A DNA stretch of 64,000 nucleotides from Tatumella sp. JGM118. Lineage in GTDB: Bacteria; Pseudomonadota; Gammaproteobacteria; Enterobacterales; Enterobacteriaceae. The stretch is from assembly GCF_018257515.1 (NCBI RefSeq), contig NZ_JAERJR010000003.1, forward strand, positions 24,080-88,079, written 5' to 3'. A program made the position numbers and the translations under genes. Below, in pieces: positions 1-10,966 of the stretch; positions within the stretch are counted from its first letter, which is position 1, and the number at the start of each line of letters is the position of its first letter. The notes below the pieces were generated by a model. That model was not told where the DNA came from. It made no database searches and saw nothing but the letters and a program-made list of their open reading frames with translations.

Positions 1-1803
1 GCCCGGGATCGTGATTTTACCGTTCAGGTTGGTCCGGTTACCGGCGGTCGGGAAGAATCCGCGATCCAGGGTGTTATAGGTCCAGCCATAGTTAAAGGTG
101 AAATCGTCCGTTGAATAATTACTGTCATCGTTATCCGTTGGCAGATGTTTACCCATGGAGTCAAAATAACGCCACATCGCCACCTGAGGCTGCATGTCAG
201 ACAGGTCATTGTGCACATAACCTAAACCAACACGAAGGGTATTATTCTCATTTACCGGGAAGCCCAGTGTGCCGTCTGTACCATAGCTGCGGTTCGTATA
301 ATCGGACAGGTCGGCATCATCAGCCTTAAAGTCGTTATAGAACACACGTCCGCCGAGGCTGACGCCATCCACGGTAAAGTACGGGTCGGTCATCGAAAGT
401 TCGGCGTAGGTCTGGTAATCGTTTTTGGTACCACTGATCCCGACCGTATTCCCTGTCCCCATCCAGTTATCCTGGGTGACACCGACCTGGAAGCTGACAC
501 CACTTTCAGTACCGTAGCCCACACCGATATTAAAGGTACCGGTATTACGCTCTTTGACGTTATAAATAACGTCAACCTGATCCGGTGAGCCAGGGACGCG
601 CTGTGTATCGACATCCACGCTCTCGAAATAACCGGTACGGTTCAGACGTTCTTTGCCCTGATCGACCAGATTACTGCCCAGCCACGCCCCTTCCATCTGA
701 CGCATTTCACGGCGCAGGACAGAATCTTTGGACGTATCATTGCCGCGGAAAATAATCTTACGGACATAATAACGATTTCCGGCATCCACACTGACGTGCA
801 GTTTTACCGTCTTATCTTTATCGTTGATTTCCGGTTGAGTCATCACCCGCGGATACGCGTAACCATAGTTACCTAACAGCTTCTTAATGCTGTCTTCGAT
901 AGCCGTGACCTTCGCGCCACTGTATAACTCACCCGGCGGGATCTTCGCCAGATTTTCGATCTCGGCAGAATGTCCTGCCATATCACCGTTCACGACCACA
1001 CCGGCAATCTTGTACTGACTGCCTTCGGTGATGTTCACCGTAATGTAAATGCCTTTTTTGTCCGGCGTCAGGCTGACCTGCGTCGAATCGATATTAAAGC
1101 GGGCATAGCCACGGTCCAGATAGAAACTCCGTAAGGTTTCCAAATCACCGGCCAGCTTCTGCTTCTGATACTTACGATCCGCGACCACGTTCCACCATGG
1201 CACTTCATCACGTAACTGGAAGCGGGAGATCAACTCATCAGAACTGAAGGCTTTATTACCGACAATGTTAATTTGCTGAATCTTCGCCGACACCCCTTCC
1301 GTAAAGACCAGTTTCAGATCAACACGGTTACGTGGCAGAGGCGTGACTATCGCTTTCACACTGGCGGAGTATTTACCCACGCTGTAGTAGAAATCTTCCA
1401 GACCCTTTTCGATTGAGGAGATGGTAGTACGATCCAGCGCATCACCTACACGGACGCCGGAGGCTTCCAGGTTCTGTTTCAGCTGATCGTCTTTTACCGA
1501 TTTATTTCCGGAGAAAGTGATACTGGCAATCGTCGGACGTTCTTTCACCTGAACAATCAGATCACCGCCTTCACGCAGCACCTGAACATCGTCGAAGTTA
1601 CCGGTTGCGAAAAGTGAACGGATAGTATTTCTGATATCATCATCATTCACCGTATCGCCAACACGAACAGGCATGCTAAGCAAGGCCGCCCCGACGGCAA
1701 CTCGCTGCAGCCCTTCGAAATGAATATCTTTCACCACGAAATTGTCTGCACCGTACACGGTGGCGCTGCTGAACAGCAGCGACGCTATGAGCAACTTTTT
1801 CAT
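1..1803 (-). CDS. bamA: Outer-membrane protein assembly factor BamA (3' end beyond window)
   Basis: BamA is the Omp85-family core of the BAM complex, which folds and inserts beta-barrel proteins into the outer membrane. The visible 601 codons begin with an ATG at 1803 and a signal peptide ([19 protein letters not shown], then [16 protein letters not shown]). Five POTRA domains follow over roughly residues 22-420, and then the start of the barrel ([18 protein letters not shown]). The reading frame is open to the window edge, so roughly the last quarter of the usual ~800-residue protein, including most of the barrel, is not seen. It lies downstream of rseP, as in E. coli. The call is firm by direct similarity to the family. 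Confidence 0.97.
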   Translation of the reverse strand, partial: MKKLLIASLLFSSATVYGADNFVVKDIHFEGLQRVAVGAALLSMPVRVGDTVNDDDIRNTIRSLFATGNFDDVQVLREGGDLIVQVKERPTIASITFSGNKSVKDDQLKQNLEASGVRVGDALDRTTISSIEKGLEDFYYSVGKYSASVKAIVTPLPRNRVDLKLVFTEGVSAKIQQINIVGNKAFSSDELISRFQLRDEVPWWNVVADRKYQKQKLAGDLETLRSFYLDRGYARFNIDSTQVSLTPDKKGIYITVNITEGSQYKIAGVVVNGDMAGHSAEIENLAKIPPGELYSGAKVTAIEDSIKKLLGNYGYAYPRVMTQPEINDKDKTVKLHVSVDAGNRYYVRKIIFRGNDTSKDSVLRREMRQMEGAWLGSNLVDQGKERLNRTGYFESVDVDTQRVPGSPDQVDVIYNVKERNTGTFNIGVGYGTESGVSFQVGVTQDNWMGTGNTVGISGTKNDYQTYAELSMTDPYFTVDGVSLGGRVFYNDFKADDADLSDYTNRSYGTDGTLGFPVNENNTLRVGLGYVHNDLSDMQPQVAMWRYFDSMGKHLPTDNDDSNYSTDDFTFNYGWTYNTLDRGFFPTAGNRTNLNGKITIPG

Positions 1804-1858
1804 CGCCATCGTTATTATGCGTGTTCCTAACACATCCCCGTTCGCAGAATTCGGTTAT

Positions 1859-3211
1859 CTACAAACGTGAGAAATCATTGAAAAGTGCAAGACCCATTAA
1901 TAACACCAGCGCAATCGAGCCAATGCGATAACTGAAGTCCTGAACTCGCTCAGACACTGGTCCACCTTTGATCTTCTCAATCAACAGGAAAAGCAAATGC
2001 CCACCATCTAACACCGGTAACGGGACAAGGTTAATTATCCCCAGATTGACACTAATCAACGCCAAAAACATCAAATAGTATATCATTCCGTATTCTGCCG
2101 ATATCCCTGCGCCTTGCGCTATAGAAATCGGCCCGCTGAGATTTTTCAGCTTAATATCACCGGTTACTAATTTCCCCAGCATCGACGCTGTCAGTTTCAC
2201 CAGCTGCCAGGTTTTTACCCCTGCTTCGCCTATGGCGACGACAGGTCCGTATTGCCGTAAGGTCTTATATTGATCAGCAAGAGGCTGAACGCGCGGGATA
2301 ACCCCGGCGAATCCTTCTTCTTTCTGACCCACTGTTTTCACCGACGGTGTCAGTGTTAACGTCCGGAGCCCCCCTTCACGTTCAACGTCTAACGCTAAAG
2401 GTTTTCCGGGATTATCTCTGACCCCGGCCACAAACCTTTGCCAGTTCACCACAGGCTCACCGTCGACTTTAACGATCCTGTCTCCGGCTTGCAAACCTGC
2501 CTGTGCCGCAGGTGAATTTTTTTGCACCTCTGCAAGGGTGGTTTCAATCACCGGACCTTTAGGGACAATCCCTAAAGATAACACGGGATCCTGCTTTTCC
2601 GGGTCAAAGACCCAGTGACGCAGGTCCAGATGTTTTTCAACGGTGACGGATTGCCCGAACGTTTCGAGGGTAACATTGACGCCACTGTCGCCAATTTTCC
2701 CCATCAATGCCATACGGACAGCATCCCAGTCAGGCGTTTCGATACCATCAATCGCTTTAAGTTCCATTCCGGGCTGAATTTGAGCGTGTTGAGCAATCGA
2801 ATTGTTGATTATTTCGCCAGTGACCGGTTTTATGCCTGGCACACCGTGCATAAAAACCAGCCAGTAGGCAAACAGCGCGAAGATAAAGTTAGCGACAGGG
2901 CCAGCAGCCACGATGGCCGCTCGCTGAGAGAGAGTTTTGCGGGTAAATGCTTCATGCAGCCTGGCGGCAGGAACCTCCCCTGCCCGCTCATCCAGCATTT
3001 TAACGTATCCCCCGAGCGGGATTAGCGCGAGTACATACTCCGTGCCCTGTTTATCTTTTTTACGCCATAGGGCAGGGCCAAAGCCGATAGAGAAACGCTC
3101 GACCCAGACACCACAACGCCGTGCCACCCAAAAATGGCCGAATTCGTGGACGGTAATCAAAATCCCCAGTGCCACTACGAATGCGCCAAGACTCCAGAGT
3201 ATGCTGCCCAT
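1859..3211 (-). CDS. rseP: Sigma-E pathway site-2 intramembrane zinc metalloprotease RseP
   Basis: RseP is an inner-membrane S2P-family protease. It makes the second cut in anti-sigma factor RseA to release sigma-E, and also clears signal-peptide remnants. The zinc motif HEFGH is in the first membrane segment (about residues 22-26), the second catalytic motif LDGG is near residue 402, and two central PDZ domains lie between them. The start is placed at the second of two adjacent ATGs (3211) because [11 protein letters not shown] aligns residue for residue with the E. coli N-terminus, giving 450 aa, the E. coli length. It lies 12 bp after cdsA and upstream of bamA in one transcription direction. 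Confidence 0.96.
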   Translation of the reverse strand: MGSILWSLGAFVVALGILITVHEFGHFWVARRCGVWVERFSIGFGPALWRKKDKQGTEYVLALIPLGGYVKMLDERAGEVPAARLHEAFTRKTLSQRAAIVAAGPVANFIFALFAYWLVFMHGVPGIKPVTGEIINNSIAQHAQIQPGMELKAIDGIETPDWDAVRMALMGKIGDSGVNVTLETFGQSVTVEKHLDLRHWVFDPEKQDPVLSLGIVPKGPVIETTLAEVQKNSPAAQAGLQAGDRIVKVDGEPVVNWQRFVAGVRDNPGKPLALDVEREGGLRTLTLTPSVKTVGQKEEGFAGVIPRVQPLADQYKTLRQYGPVVAIGEAGVKTWQLVKLTASMLGKLVTGDIKLKNLSGPISIAQGAGISAEYGMIYYLMFLALISVNLGIINLVPLPVLDGGHLLFLLIEKIKGGPVSERVQDFSYRIGSIALVLLMGLALFNDFSRL

Positions 3212-3223
3212 CACGACACATCC

Positions 3224-4081
3224 TTAAGCTACATGGAAAACCAAAAGCAATAAACAGGCAAAAACAGGGATCGCGGCGGTCAGGCTGTCGATTCTGTCAA
3301 GGATGCCGCCATGCCCCGGGATCAGATTACCGCTGTCTTTGATGCCGGCTTCACGCTTAAACATGCTTTCGGTGAGATCACCCAGCACAGACGCCAGCGT
3401 AGCAATAATGGCGCAAATCAGCAAAGTACGACTGTCTACCGTCAGGGGAGCCAGCAGGGAAAATACCCAGGCAATCACCGCAGAAGAAATCAGGCCACCG
3501 GCAAAGCCTTCCCAGGTCTTTCCGGGAGACACTTTCGGTGCCAGTTTATGACGACCAAAGAGTTTCCCGAACATGTAAGCCCCGGAATCCGCTCCCCAGA
3601 CCAGTAACATGACAAACAACAGCCACCAGGCCCCGGCGAAGTGATCACTGTTATAGTGATACTGCCGTAGCGCGACCATTCCCCAAAAGAAAGGAACCAG
3701 CGTCAGCGCACCGAAAGCCAGTCGCAGAAATCGGGATTGCCGCCACAGAGAAGCGGAGGCCGGATAAAACAGAACCAGCACCAGGGCAACGGTCCACCAG
3801 CTCAGAGAAACCCAGAGGGAGAGCGCCACCGGAGGTTGATAGATGTCACTCTGGTAAGATGGCAGAGAAAATATCATCAATGAAAGCAGCAGACCAAACA
3901 GTACGGCAACCCATACCCGTGGTCCGGTTTGCTTAAACCCTGCAAACTGCGCCCATTCCCAGGCGGCCAGCATGCAGATAACCAGAACGATAATTTTGAA
4001 ACCGATCGGCGGTAACCAAAATAATGCAATGATTACCAGCGGTATCAGTATCATCGCGGTAATCAAACGTGACTTTAACAA
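3224..4081 (-). CDS. cdsA: Phosphatidate cytidylyltransferase CdsA
   Basis: CdsA makes CDP-diacylglycerol from CTP and phosphatidate in the inner membrane, the branch point for all phospholipids. The product is 285 aa, the same length as in E. coli. It has multiple hydrophobic segments and the family signature near the C-terminus (SMFKREAGIKDSGNLIPGHGG, about 243-263), which carries the Asp and Lys/His residues of the active site. It is packed between uppS (18 bp) and rseP (12 bp), so it is probably cotranscribed with them. No anomalies were seen. Confidence 0.97.
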   Translation of the reverse strand: MLKSRLITAMILIPLVIIALFWLPPIGFKIIVLVICMLAAWEWAQFAGFKQTGPRVWVAVLFGLLLSLMIFSLPSYQSDIYQPPVALSLWVSLSWWTVALVLVLFYPASASLWRQSRFLRLAFGALTLVPFFWGMVALRQYHYNSDHFAGAWWLLFVMLLVWGADSGAYMFGKLFGRHKLAPKVSPGKTWEGFAGGLISSAVIAWVFSLLAPLTVDSRTLLICAIIATLASVLGDLTESMFKREAGIKDSGNLIPGHGGILDRIDSLTAAIPVFACLLLLVFHVA

Positions 4082-4099
4082 AGGTTACCCCCGGTCCAT

Positions 4100-4852
4100 T
4101 TATGCGCCATCGGGTGCTGCACCGCCAAAACGGCGCTCTCGTTGAGAGAAGGCATCCAGCGCACCCTGAAATACTTGTTCATCGAAATCGGGCCAGAGAA
4201 CATCACTAAAATAAAACTCTGCGTAAGCAACCTGCCACAGCAGAAAATTACTAATCCGATGCTCTCCCCCAGTCCTTATCACTAAATCAACCGGAGACAG
4301 ATGGCATAAGCAGAGCTGCTCTCCCAGCATTTCTTCCGTGATATCTTCAGGGCATAACTGCCCCTGCTGTACTCTGCTCGCCAGTTGCCGGACACCGTCA
4401 ATAATATCCCAGCGGCCGCCATAGTTTGCAGCAACATTCAGCGTCAGACCGGTATTCTGAGCGGTCAGTGACTCCGCATTACGGATACGCTCCTGAATTC
4501 GCGGACTAAAACGTTGCATATCACCGATGATTTTCAGGCGAACATTGTTTTTATGCAGGCTTTTCACTTCGCTGTCGAGCGCCCAGACGAAGAGTTCCAT
4601 TAATGCAGAAACCTCCGGCTCAGGACGGTTCCAGTTTTCACTACTGAATGCATACAGGGTCAGTGCTTCCATCTCACAGGTGACAGCAAATTTTACTGCG
4701 CGCCTGACAGCTTTCGCACCGGCCCGGTGTCCCGATATACGTAACTTTCCCTGGTTTTTCGCCCAGCGCCCGTTGCCATCCATGATGATAGCAACATGCC
4801 GCGGCAGCGCCCTGTATGTGTCAGGAGTGTTTTGTTGATATAGGGACGACAT
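4100..4852 (-). CDS. uppS: Di-trans,poly-cis-undecaprenyl-diphosphate synthase (UppS)
   Basis: UppS condenses eight isopentenyl diphosphates onto farnesyl diphosphate to make C55 undecaprenyl diphosphate, the lipid carrier for peptidoglycan and O-antigen. The catalytic motif AIIMDGNGRWAK, with its essential Asp, and the C-terminal RTGGEHRISNFLLWQ signature are intact. The frame is open to 4924, but the family N-terminus fits an ATG at 4852 (250 aa; E. coli 253). A GGA-type ribosome site lies about 14 nt upstream of that ATG, which is long, so the start is slightly uncertain. It is followed 18 bp later by cdsA. Confidence 0.95.
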   Translation of the reverse strand: MSSLYQQNTPDTYRALPRHVAIIMDGNGRWAKNQGKLRISGHRAGAKAVRRAVKFAVTCEMEALTLYAFSSENWNRPEPEVSALMELFVWALDSEVKSLHKNNVRLKIIGDMQRFSPRIQERIRNAESLTAQNTGLTLNVAANYGGRWDIIDGVRQLASRVQQGQLCPEDITEEMLGEQLCLCHLSPVDLVIRTGGEHRISNFLLWQVAYAEFYFSDVLWPDFDEQVFQGALDAFSQRERRFGGAAPDGA

Positions 4853-5026
4853 AATGCGTATTAAATTCCTTTCATCAGAGAGCCAGATATCTCTGAATAC
4901 TTTCTGCCCGCAAAAATCTTTCACCCTGGGAAACGGGTAAAAGCCCTCACACGCATCTTAAATATCAGCGTGTGACTATACCATTTTCGCCTGATTCGGA
5001 CAAATAGCAGCTAAACAAACCGGTGA

Positions 5027-6217
5027 TTACAACGTCGCCAGCAGATTGCCCGCAATCCGCCGGGCCTGCTTATCGATCTCCATAACCGCCTCCACGCAGT
5101 CAGGGTCCGTAAACTGTACGGTCTCCAGCACCTGATGGTTGAGGACAGCAATATCTGTAAAGCGGATATGCCCGTTAAGGAATGCCTCGACAGCTATCTC
5201 ATTGGCCGCATTCAGCGCCGTGGTCGATGCCTGACCTGCAGCACACGCGTCTATTGCCAGCTTCAGGCAAGGATAACGTTGGTAGTCCGGCGCCAGGAAT
5301 GTCAGGGCTCCGATGCTGGTGAAATCCAGGGGTTCCACCGGGGTCGGTATTCTGTCAGGCCATGCCATAGAATGTGCGATAGGTGTGCGCATATCAGGAG
5401 AACCTAACTGGGCCAGTACACTGCCATCACAATAACGTACCATTGAATGGATAACAGACTGCGGGTGAATAACCACTTCCATTTGCGAATCAGTCGCATT
5501 GAAAAGCCAGCGAGCTTCAATGTATTCAAGACCTTTATTCATCATAGTGGCCGAATCAACCGATATTTTTCTGCCCATTGACCAGTTCGGATGGGCACAT
5601 GCCTGCGCCGGGGTCATTGCGGATAATCCGGTCAGCGGCACATCACGAAACGGGCCACCGGAGCCGGTCAGAATAACGGAATCAACACCACTATTACGCA
5701 GGTCAGCGTACCCTAATTGCTGTTGTATAACAGCAGGCAAACTCTGAAAAATGGCATTGTGTTCACTGTCGACCGGCATCAGGCAAGCCCCGGAACGCCG
5801 GACTTCCTCCATAAATAACCGGCCACAAGTCACCAGCGATTCTTTATTCGCCAGCAATACCCTTTTTCCGGCACGTATGGCAGAAAGTGTCGGCAACAAA
5901 CCAGAGGCACCGACAATGGCTGCCATCACCTGATCCACTTCCGGCAATGCCGCCAGTTCACAGGCAGCCTGAACGCCGGAGAGCACTTCAGTATCAACCT
6001 TCAATGCTTTCAGTCGTTCACGCAATTCACAGGCGGCTTCTTCCGTCGCCATTGCGGCGTAAGCTGGCCTGAATTCACTGCACTGGGTCGCCATTAACGC
6101 GGCATTATTTCCCGCAACAAGGGCAGTCACCTGATATTGTTCAGGGTTTTCCCGTACCACCGACAAGGTACTGGTTCCGATAGAACCGGTCGACCCGAGT
6201 AACGTCAGACGCTTCAT
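5027..6217 (-). CDS. dxr: 1-deoxy-D-xylulose 5-phosphate reductoisomerase (Dxr/IspC)
   Basis: Dxr catalyses the NADPH-dependent rearrangement and reduction of DXP to methylerythritol 4-phosphate, the committed step of the bacterial isoprenoid pathway that feeds uppS next door. The N-terminal NADPH site GSTGSIG, the NKES motif, the metal-binding DSEH and the loop [19 protein letters not shown] are all present. The start at 6217 ([12 protein letters not shown]) matches E. coli and gives 396 aa, with a GGAT box 8 nt upstream. The in-frame extension to 6277 overlaps the frr terminator and is unlikely to be translated. Confidence 0.96.
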   Translation of the reverse strand: MKRLTLLGSTGSIGTSTLSVVRENPEQYQVTALVAGNNAALMATQCSEFRPAYAAMATEEAACELRERLKALKVDTEVLSGVQAACELAALPEVDQVMAAIVGASGLLPTLSAIRAGKRVLLANKESLVTCGRLFMEEVRRSGACLMPVDSEHNAIFQSLPAVIQQQLGYADLRNSGVDSVILTGSGGPFRDVPLTGLSAMTPAQACAHPNWSMGRKISVDSATMMNKGLEYIEARWLFNATDSQMEVVIHPQSVIHSMVRYCDGSVLAQLGSPDMRTPIAHSMAWPDRIPTPVEPLDFTSIGALTFLAPDYQRYPCLKLAIDACAAGQASTTALNAANEIAVEAFLNGHIRFTDIAVLNHQVLETVQFTDPDCVEAVMEIDKQARRIAGNLLATL

Positions 6218-6280
6218 CAATATATCCATCAAAAAAATTAAGGGGTAAAACAGGATTTCGGGCGGCGCGTTGAGCAATGT

Positions 6281-6330
6281 AAAACGCCGCGAAAGAAAGC
6301 CATGATGATGTCTTTCTCCGCGGCGTTTAC
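6281..6330 (-). terminator. Long hairpin after frr
   Basis: Read on the minus strand, AAACGCCGCG...AAAG pairs with CTTTC...CGCGGCGTTT around an ATCATCATGG loop, directly after the frr stop. It has a long GC-rich core with A/T-rich flanks and is probably the frr terminator. It lies between frr and dxr, so dxr needs its own promoter or read-through. Confidence 0.7.
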
Positions 6331-6347
6331 CGGCAGCAGCACTGAGA

Positions 6348-6905
6348 TTAAAACTCCATTAACTCCGTTTCTTTCTCAGTTAATGCAGCGTCCACTTTTT
6401 TGATTGAAGCATCGGTCATCTTCTGGATGTCATCCTGTGCACGACGCTCATCATCTTCACTGATTTCTTTGTCTTTCAGTAATGCTTTAACTTTATCGTT
6501 CGCATCACGACGGACATTACGTACCGACACACGTCCCTGCTCTGCTTCACCGCGAACGATTTTAATCAGATCTTTACGGCGTTCTTCGGTCAGAGGAGGC
6601 AGAGGGACACGAATATCAGTACCGGCTGAACTTGGGTTTAATCCTAAGTCTGAGGCCATGATGGCTTTTTCTACCGCAGGACCTAAAGAACGATCAAACA
6701 CGTTAAGTTTCAGTGTGCGTGAGTCTTCAACCGTTACGTTAGCCAGCTGGCGTAAAGGCGTTGGCGTACCATAATACTCGACAACAATGCCATCCAGCAG
6801 TGAAGGAGAGGCACGTCCGGTACGCACTTTGCCGATCGTATTTTTAAAGGCTTCTACGCATTTTTCCATGCGTACTTCAGCATCTTTTTTAATATCGTTA
6901 ATCAC
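6348..6905 (-). CDS. frr: Ribosome recycling factor
   Basis: RRF, together with EF-G, splits post-termination ribosomes. The product is 185 aa, identical in length to E. coli RRF, and nearly colinear throughout ([56 protein letters not shown]). It is essential in E. coli. It sits in the conserved order rpsB-tsf-pyrH-frr. No abnormal residues were noted. Confidence 0.98.
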   Translation of the reverse strand: MINDIKKDAEVRMEKCVEAFKNTIGKVRTGRASPSLLDGIVVEYYGTPTPLRQLANVTVEDSRTLKLNVFDRSLGPAVEKAIMASDLGLNPSSAGTDIRVPLPPLTEERRKDLIKIVRGEAEQGRVSVRNVRRDANDKVKALLKDKEISEDDERRAQDDIQKMTDASIKKVDAALTEKETELMEF

Positions 6906-7049
6906 AATAAAAACCCTTGGATTCGTTTTGACCTGATGTTTCTGCTCCTGGTTTGAGCAGAACGGGGCCTGTCATCATCAGCCAGACTTCGCCGATAAAT
7001 CACCAGCGTTGGTCAGAATATACCTTATTTTAAATTATGCCGACAGGGT

Positions 7050-7775
7050 TTACTGCCCGATCAGAGTGCCTTCTTTCTCACCCATCACCACGCGACGTAA
7101 TGCACCCGGCTTATTCATATTGAATACACGGATAGGTAAGTTATGATCGCGAGCCAGAGTAAAGGCGGCAAGGTCCATCACCTTTAACTCACGCTCAAGC
7201 ACATCCTGATAGCTTAATTTTTCGTGTAACGTGGCATCAGGGTTGGTCACCGGGTCTGCAGAGTATACGCCGTCAACTTTCGTGGCCTTTAATACCACAT
7301 CTGCCTCGATTTCAATACCGCGCAGACAGGCTGCAGAATCCGTGGTAAAGAACGGGTTACCGGTTCCGGCAGAGAAGATAACCACACGGTTATTACGTAG
7401 CAGACTGATAGCCTCTGCCCAGCTATAGTTATCACAGACACCATTCAGAGGAATGGCCGACATCAGACGGGCATTCACATAGGCACGGTGCAATGCATCA
7501 CGCATCGCCAGACCGTTCATCACTGTGGCTAACATCCCCATATGGTCACCAACAACACGGTTCATACCGGCTTTTGCCAGTCCGGCACCCCGAAACAGGT
7601 TACCGCCGCCAATCACGACGCCGACCTGTATGCCCAACTCAACCAGCTCTTTTACTTCCTGCGCCATACGGTCAAGAATGCTGGCATCAATGCCAAAACC
7701 TTCAGCACCCTGCAGGGCTTCGCCGCTCAGTTTCAGAAGGATACGTTGATATACCGGTTTTGCGTTGGTCGCCAT
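7050..7775 (-). CDS. pyrH: UMP kinase
   Basis: PyrH phosphorylates UMP to UDP as a hexamer and belongs to the amino-acid kinase fold. The LLKLSGEAL nucleotide loop, GGGNLFRG, and the [12 protein letters not shown] segment are intact. The start at 7775 ([11 protein letters not shown]) follows an AGGA box 10 nt upstream and gives 241 aa, as in E. coli; an upstream in-frame start at 7796 is not needed. It lies between tsf and frr. A TTCTGCTC/GAGCAGAA stem without a T-run lies in the frr gap at 6940-6962. Confidence 0.97.
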   Translation of the reverse strand: MATNAKPVYQRILLKLSGEALQGAEGFGIDASILDRMAQEVKELVELGIQVGVVIGGGNLFRGAGLAKAGMNRVVGDHMGMLATVMNGLAMRDALHRAYVNARLMSAIPLNGVCDNYSWAEAISLLRNNRVVIFSAGTGNPFFTTDSAACLRGIEIEADVVLKATKVDGVYSADPVTNPDATLHEKLSYQDVLERELKVMDLAAFTLARDHNLPIRVFNMNKPGALRRVVMGEKEGTLIGQ

Positions 7776-7901
7776 GATCATTAATTCCTGGAGCATGAGT
7801 GAATAAAGAAGAGAGAAATCGCGTCTATAATCCGCTCTGTTTTCTCGAAATACTATAGGGATGAGGCTGAAAATTTGCCCGCCGGGGTTACATCAGCAGG
7901 C

Positions 7902-7928
7902 AAAAAAGAACCGCCGTTCTGGCGGTTC
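7902..7928 (-). terminator. Intrinsic terminator after tsf
   Basis: On the minus strand GAACCGCC pairs with GGCGGTTC around AGAAC, followed by TTTTTTG. This is a canonical rho-independent terminator 11 bp after the tsf stop codon. Confidence 0.9.
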
Positions 7929-7938
7929 CTGTAGAGCA

Positions 7939-8790
7939 TTAAGACTGTTTGGACATTGCTGCAACTTCAGCAGCAAAATCAGACTCAACTTTCTCGATAC
8001 CTTCACCCACTTCAAAGCGGATAAAGTTAATGACGTCAGCACCTTTTTCTTTCAGCAGCTGACCGACAGTTTTTGATGGATCCATAACAAAGTTCTGGCC
8101 AGTCAGTGACACTTCACCGGTGAACTTGTTCATGCGACCAGAAACCATTTTTTCTGCGATTTCACGCGGCTTACCGGACTGCATCGCAATGTCCAGCTGG
8201 ATCTGGTGCTCACGAGCAACAACGTCCGCAGGAACATCTTCAGGCTTCACATATTCCGGCTTGCTTGCAGCAACGTGCATTGCAATGTGCTTAACCAGCT
8301 CTTCATCAGCACCGGTAGCAGAAACCAGAACACCGATACGTGCACCGTGCAGGTATGAACCTACAACGTCACCTTCCAGGCGGGCAACACGACGGATATT
8401 GATGTTTTCACCGATTTTGGCAACCAGCGCAGTACGCTGCTCTTCAAATTTCGCTTTCAGAACATCAACGTCAGTGATTTTGTCAGCAACAGCGGCAGCC
8501 AGAACGTCCTGACCGAATGCCAGGAAGCCAGCATCTTTAGCAACGAAGTCAGTTTCGCAGTTCAGCTCAACGATGATCCCGGCGTTACCTTCAACGTGAG
8601 TCAGGATTACACCTTCAGCAGCAACGCGACCAGATTTCTTCGCCGCTTTCGCCTGACCATTTTTACGCATGTTGTCGATAGCCAGTTCGATGTCACCGTT
8701 AGCTTCAACCAGCGCTTTTTTACATTCCATCATGCCAGCGCCAGTACGCTCGCGCAGTTCTTTTACCAGAGCAGCGGTAATGTCAGCCAT
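7939..8790 (-). CDS. tsf: Translation elongation factor Ts
   Basis: EF-Ts is the nucleotide exchange factor for EF-Tu. The product is 283 aa, identical in length to E. coli. The N-terminal [20 protein letters not shown], the TDFVAKD motif that contacts the EF-Tu G domain, and the C-terminal helix are present. The start at 8790 was chosen by homology; the frame stays open to 8823 without a better ribosome site. It follows rpsB, with a terminator-like hairpin between the two genes. Confidence 0.97.
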   Translation of the reverse strand: MADITAALVKELRERTGAGMMECKKALVEANGDIELAIDNMRKNGQAKAAKKSGRVAAEGVILTHVEGNAGIIVELNCETDFVAKDAGFLAFGQDVLAAAVADKITDVDVLKAKFEEQRTALVAKIGENINIRRVARLEGDVVGSYLHGARIGVLVSATGADEELVKHIAMHVAASKPEYVKPEDVPADVVAREHQIQLDIAMQSGKPREIAEKMVSGRMNKFTGEVSLTGQNFVMDPSKTVGQLLKEKGADVINFIRFEVGEGIEKVESDFAAEVAAMSKQS

Positions 8791-8920
8791 TCTTAAGTCC
8801 TCGGTTAACTGTGATCTGTTCATTCCTACCCGCAGGTAAGTTTAAACAGCATCATTTCGCAGGATATTTTACTTCGTCAAGCCGAACAGATTCACGCTCA
8901 ACGAATTTTAAAATAATAAA

Positions 8921-8940
8921 AGGGGCCTGAAGCGGCCCCT
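8921..8940 (-). terminator. rpsB-tsf intergenic hairpin (partial terminator)
   Basis: On the minus strand AGGGGCC/GGCCCCT form a 7-bp stem, followed by TTTATTATTTT. It lies between rpsB and tsf and probably acts as an attenuator that lowers tsf read-through relative to rpsB, by analogy with other r-protein operons. Confidence 0.75.
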
Positions 8941-8987
8941 TGCAGATCACATCTGACGCTAAGGGCTCTTTGACAGAGCAGTCCTTA

Positions 8988-9812
<825 letters not shown>

Positions 9813-9925
9813 TGGTCAGTCTGTACCGGTCACGCAATGCGTTCCCCTGTACTCTGCCTTTTCACATAATGAGAATGAAACTATCCGGCCCCCCGTAGCG
9901 GGTGAGCCTGGATTCGTCGGCGCGT

Positions 9926-9955
9926 TTTATACCACAAATCCCCCCTCAGCGGCAA
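9926..9955 (-). promoter_or_regulatory. Probable sigma-70 promoter of rpsB-tsf
   Basis: On the minus strand TTGCCG (9955-9950) and TATAAA (9931-9926) are separated by 18 bp, followed by a GC-rich discriminator ACGCGCC typical of stringently controlled translation genes. Transcription would begin about 200 nt before rpsB. The rest of the rpsB-map divergent gap (to 10108) shows nothing else recognisable. Confidence 0.6.
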
Positions 9956-10108
9956 TCATTGTTACCGGCAACGGTTAAATTTTCTGCGCCCTGCATAAAA
10001 CCGGTGACCGGTGATTAACGTTGGCAGCAGTTTTGCTGACTGTTAACATAGTGCACGTATAAATTCTTTCGTTTGCCGGTACTGACTGGCTGCAACTGGA
10101 CTGATTCA

Positions 10109-10903
10109 ATGGCTATCTCAATTAAAACTCCTGAAGAAATCGAAAAAATGCGGGTCGCCGGCCGTCTGGCCGCTGAAGTGCTGGAAATGATCGCAGCCCA
10201 TGTAAAACCGGGTATTTCTACCGGAGAACTGGACCGGATTTGCGCTGACTACATTACCGGTGAACAACAGGCCGTCTCGGCTTGCCTCGGTTACCATGGT
10301 TTCCCGAAATCGGTATGTATTTCTGTCAACGAAGTGGTCTGTCACGGTATCCCGAGCGATGACCGTCTTCTGAAAGACGGCGATATCGTCAACATCGATG
10401 TCACGGTCATCAAAGATGAATACCACGGTGATACTTCAAAAATGTTTATCGTCGGTAAACCGACCATCCTCGGCGAGCGTCTGTGCCGCATCACTCAGGA
10501 AAGCCTTTACCTGGCATTAAAAATGGTGAAACCAGGCATCCGTCTGCGTACCCTGGGTCGTGAAATTCAGAAGTTCGTTGAAGCCAACGATTTTTCCGTC
10601 GTTCGCGAATACTGCGGCCATGGTATCGGTAAAGGGTTCCATGAAGAACCCCAGGTTCTGCACTACGATGCCGATGACAGCGGCGTGGTCTTACAAAAAG
10701 GGATGACCTTTACCATTGAACCGATGGTCAACGCCGGGGATTACCGTATCCGCAGCATGAAAGATGGCTGGACCGTGAAAACCAAAGATCGCAGCTTGTC
10801 GGCACAATATGAACATACTATTGTGGTGACAGATAATGGCTGTGAGATCCTGACCCTTCGCCAGGAAGAGACGCTCCCTGCGGTACTGGTGAATGAAGGT
10901 TAA
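10109..10903 (+). CDS. map: Methionine aminopeptidase, type I
   Basis: Map removes the initiator methionine from nascent proteins. It is 264 aa from the ATG at 10109 (MAISIKTPEEIEKMRVAG), the E. coli length. The pita-bread metal ligands are visible: Asp in NIDVTV, Asp in HGDTSKMF, His in YCGHGIG, Glu in TIEPMV, and Glu in QYEHTIVV. It is divergent from rpsB, as in E. coli, and ends in a strong terminator before glnD. Confidence 0.97.
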   Translation: MAISIKTPEEIEKMRVAGRLAAEVLEMIAAHVKPGISTGELDRICADYITGEQQAVSACLGYHGFPKSVCISVNEVVCHGIPSDDRLLKDGDIVNIDVTVIKDEYHGDTSKMFIVGKPTILGERLCRITQESLYLALKMVKPGIRLRTLGREIQKFVEANDFSVVREYCGHGIGKGFHEEPQVLHYDADDSGVVLQKGMTFTIEPMVNAGDYRIRSMKDGWTVKTKDRSLSAQYEHTIVVTDNGCEILTLRQEETLPAVLVNEG

Positions 10904-10923
10904 GACTGACATTTGACTCCCTG

Positions 10924-10948
10924 AAAGCCGGCTATTGCCGGCTTTTTT
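10924..10948 (+). terminator. Intrinsic terminator after map
   Basis: AAAGCCGGC-TATT-GCCGGC followed by TTTTTT, located about 20 bp after the map stop codon and before glnD. Confidence 0.9.
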
Positions 10949-10966
10949 ATCCAATGAGTAGTGATA

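Noticed and set aside
1..700. Short ORFs on both strands at the left edge (for example 24-218, 111-329, 390-614)
   Set aside because: Shadows of the bamA frame, which runs off the window.
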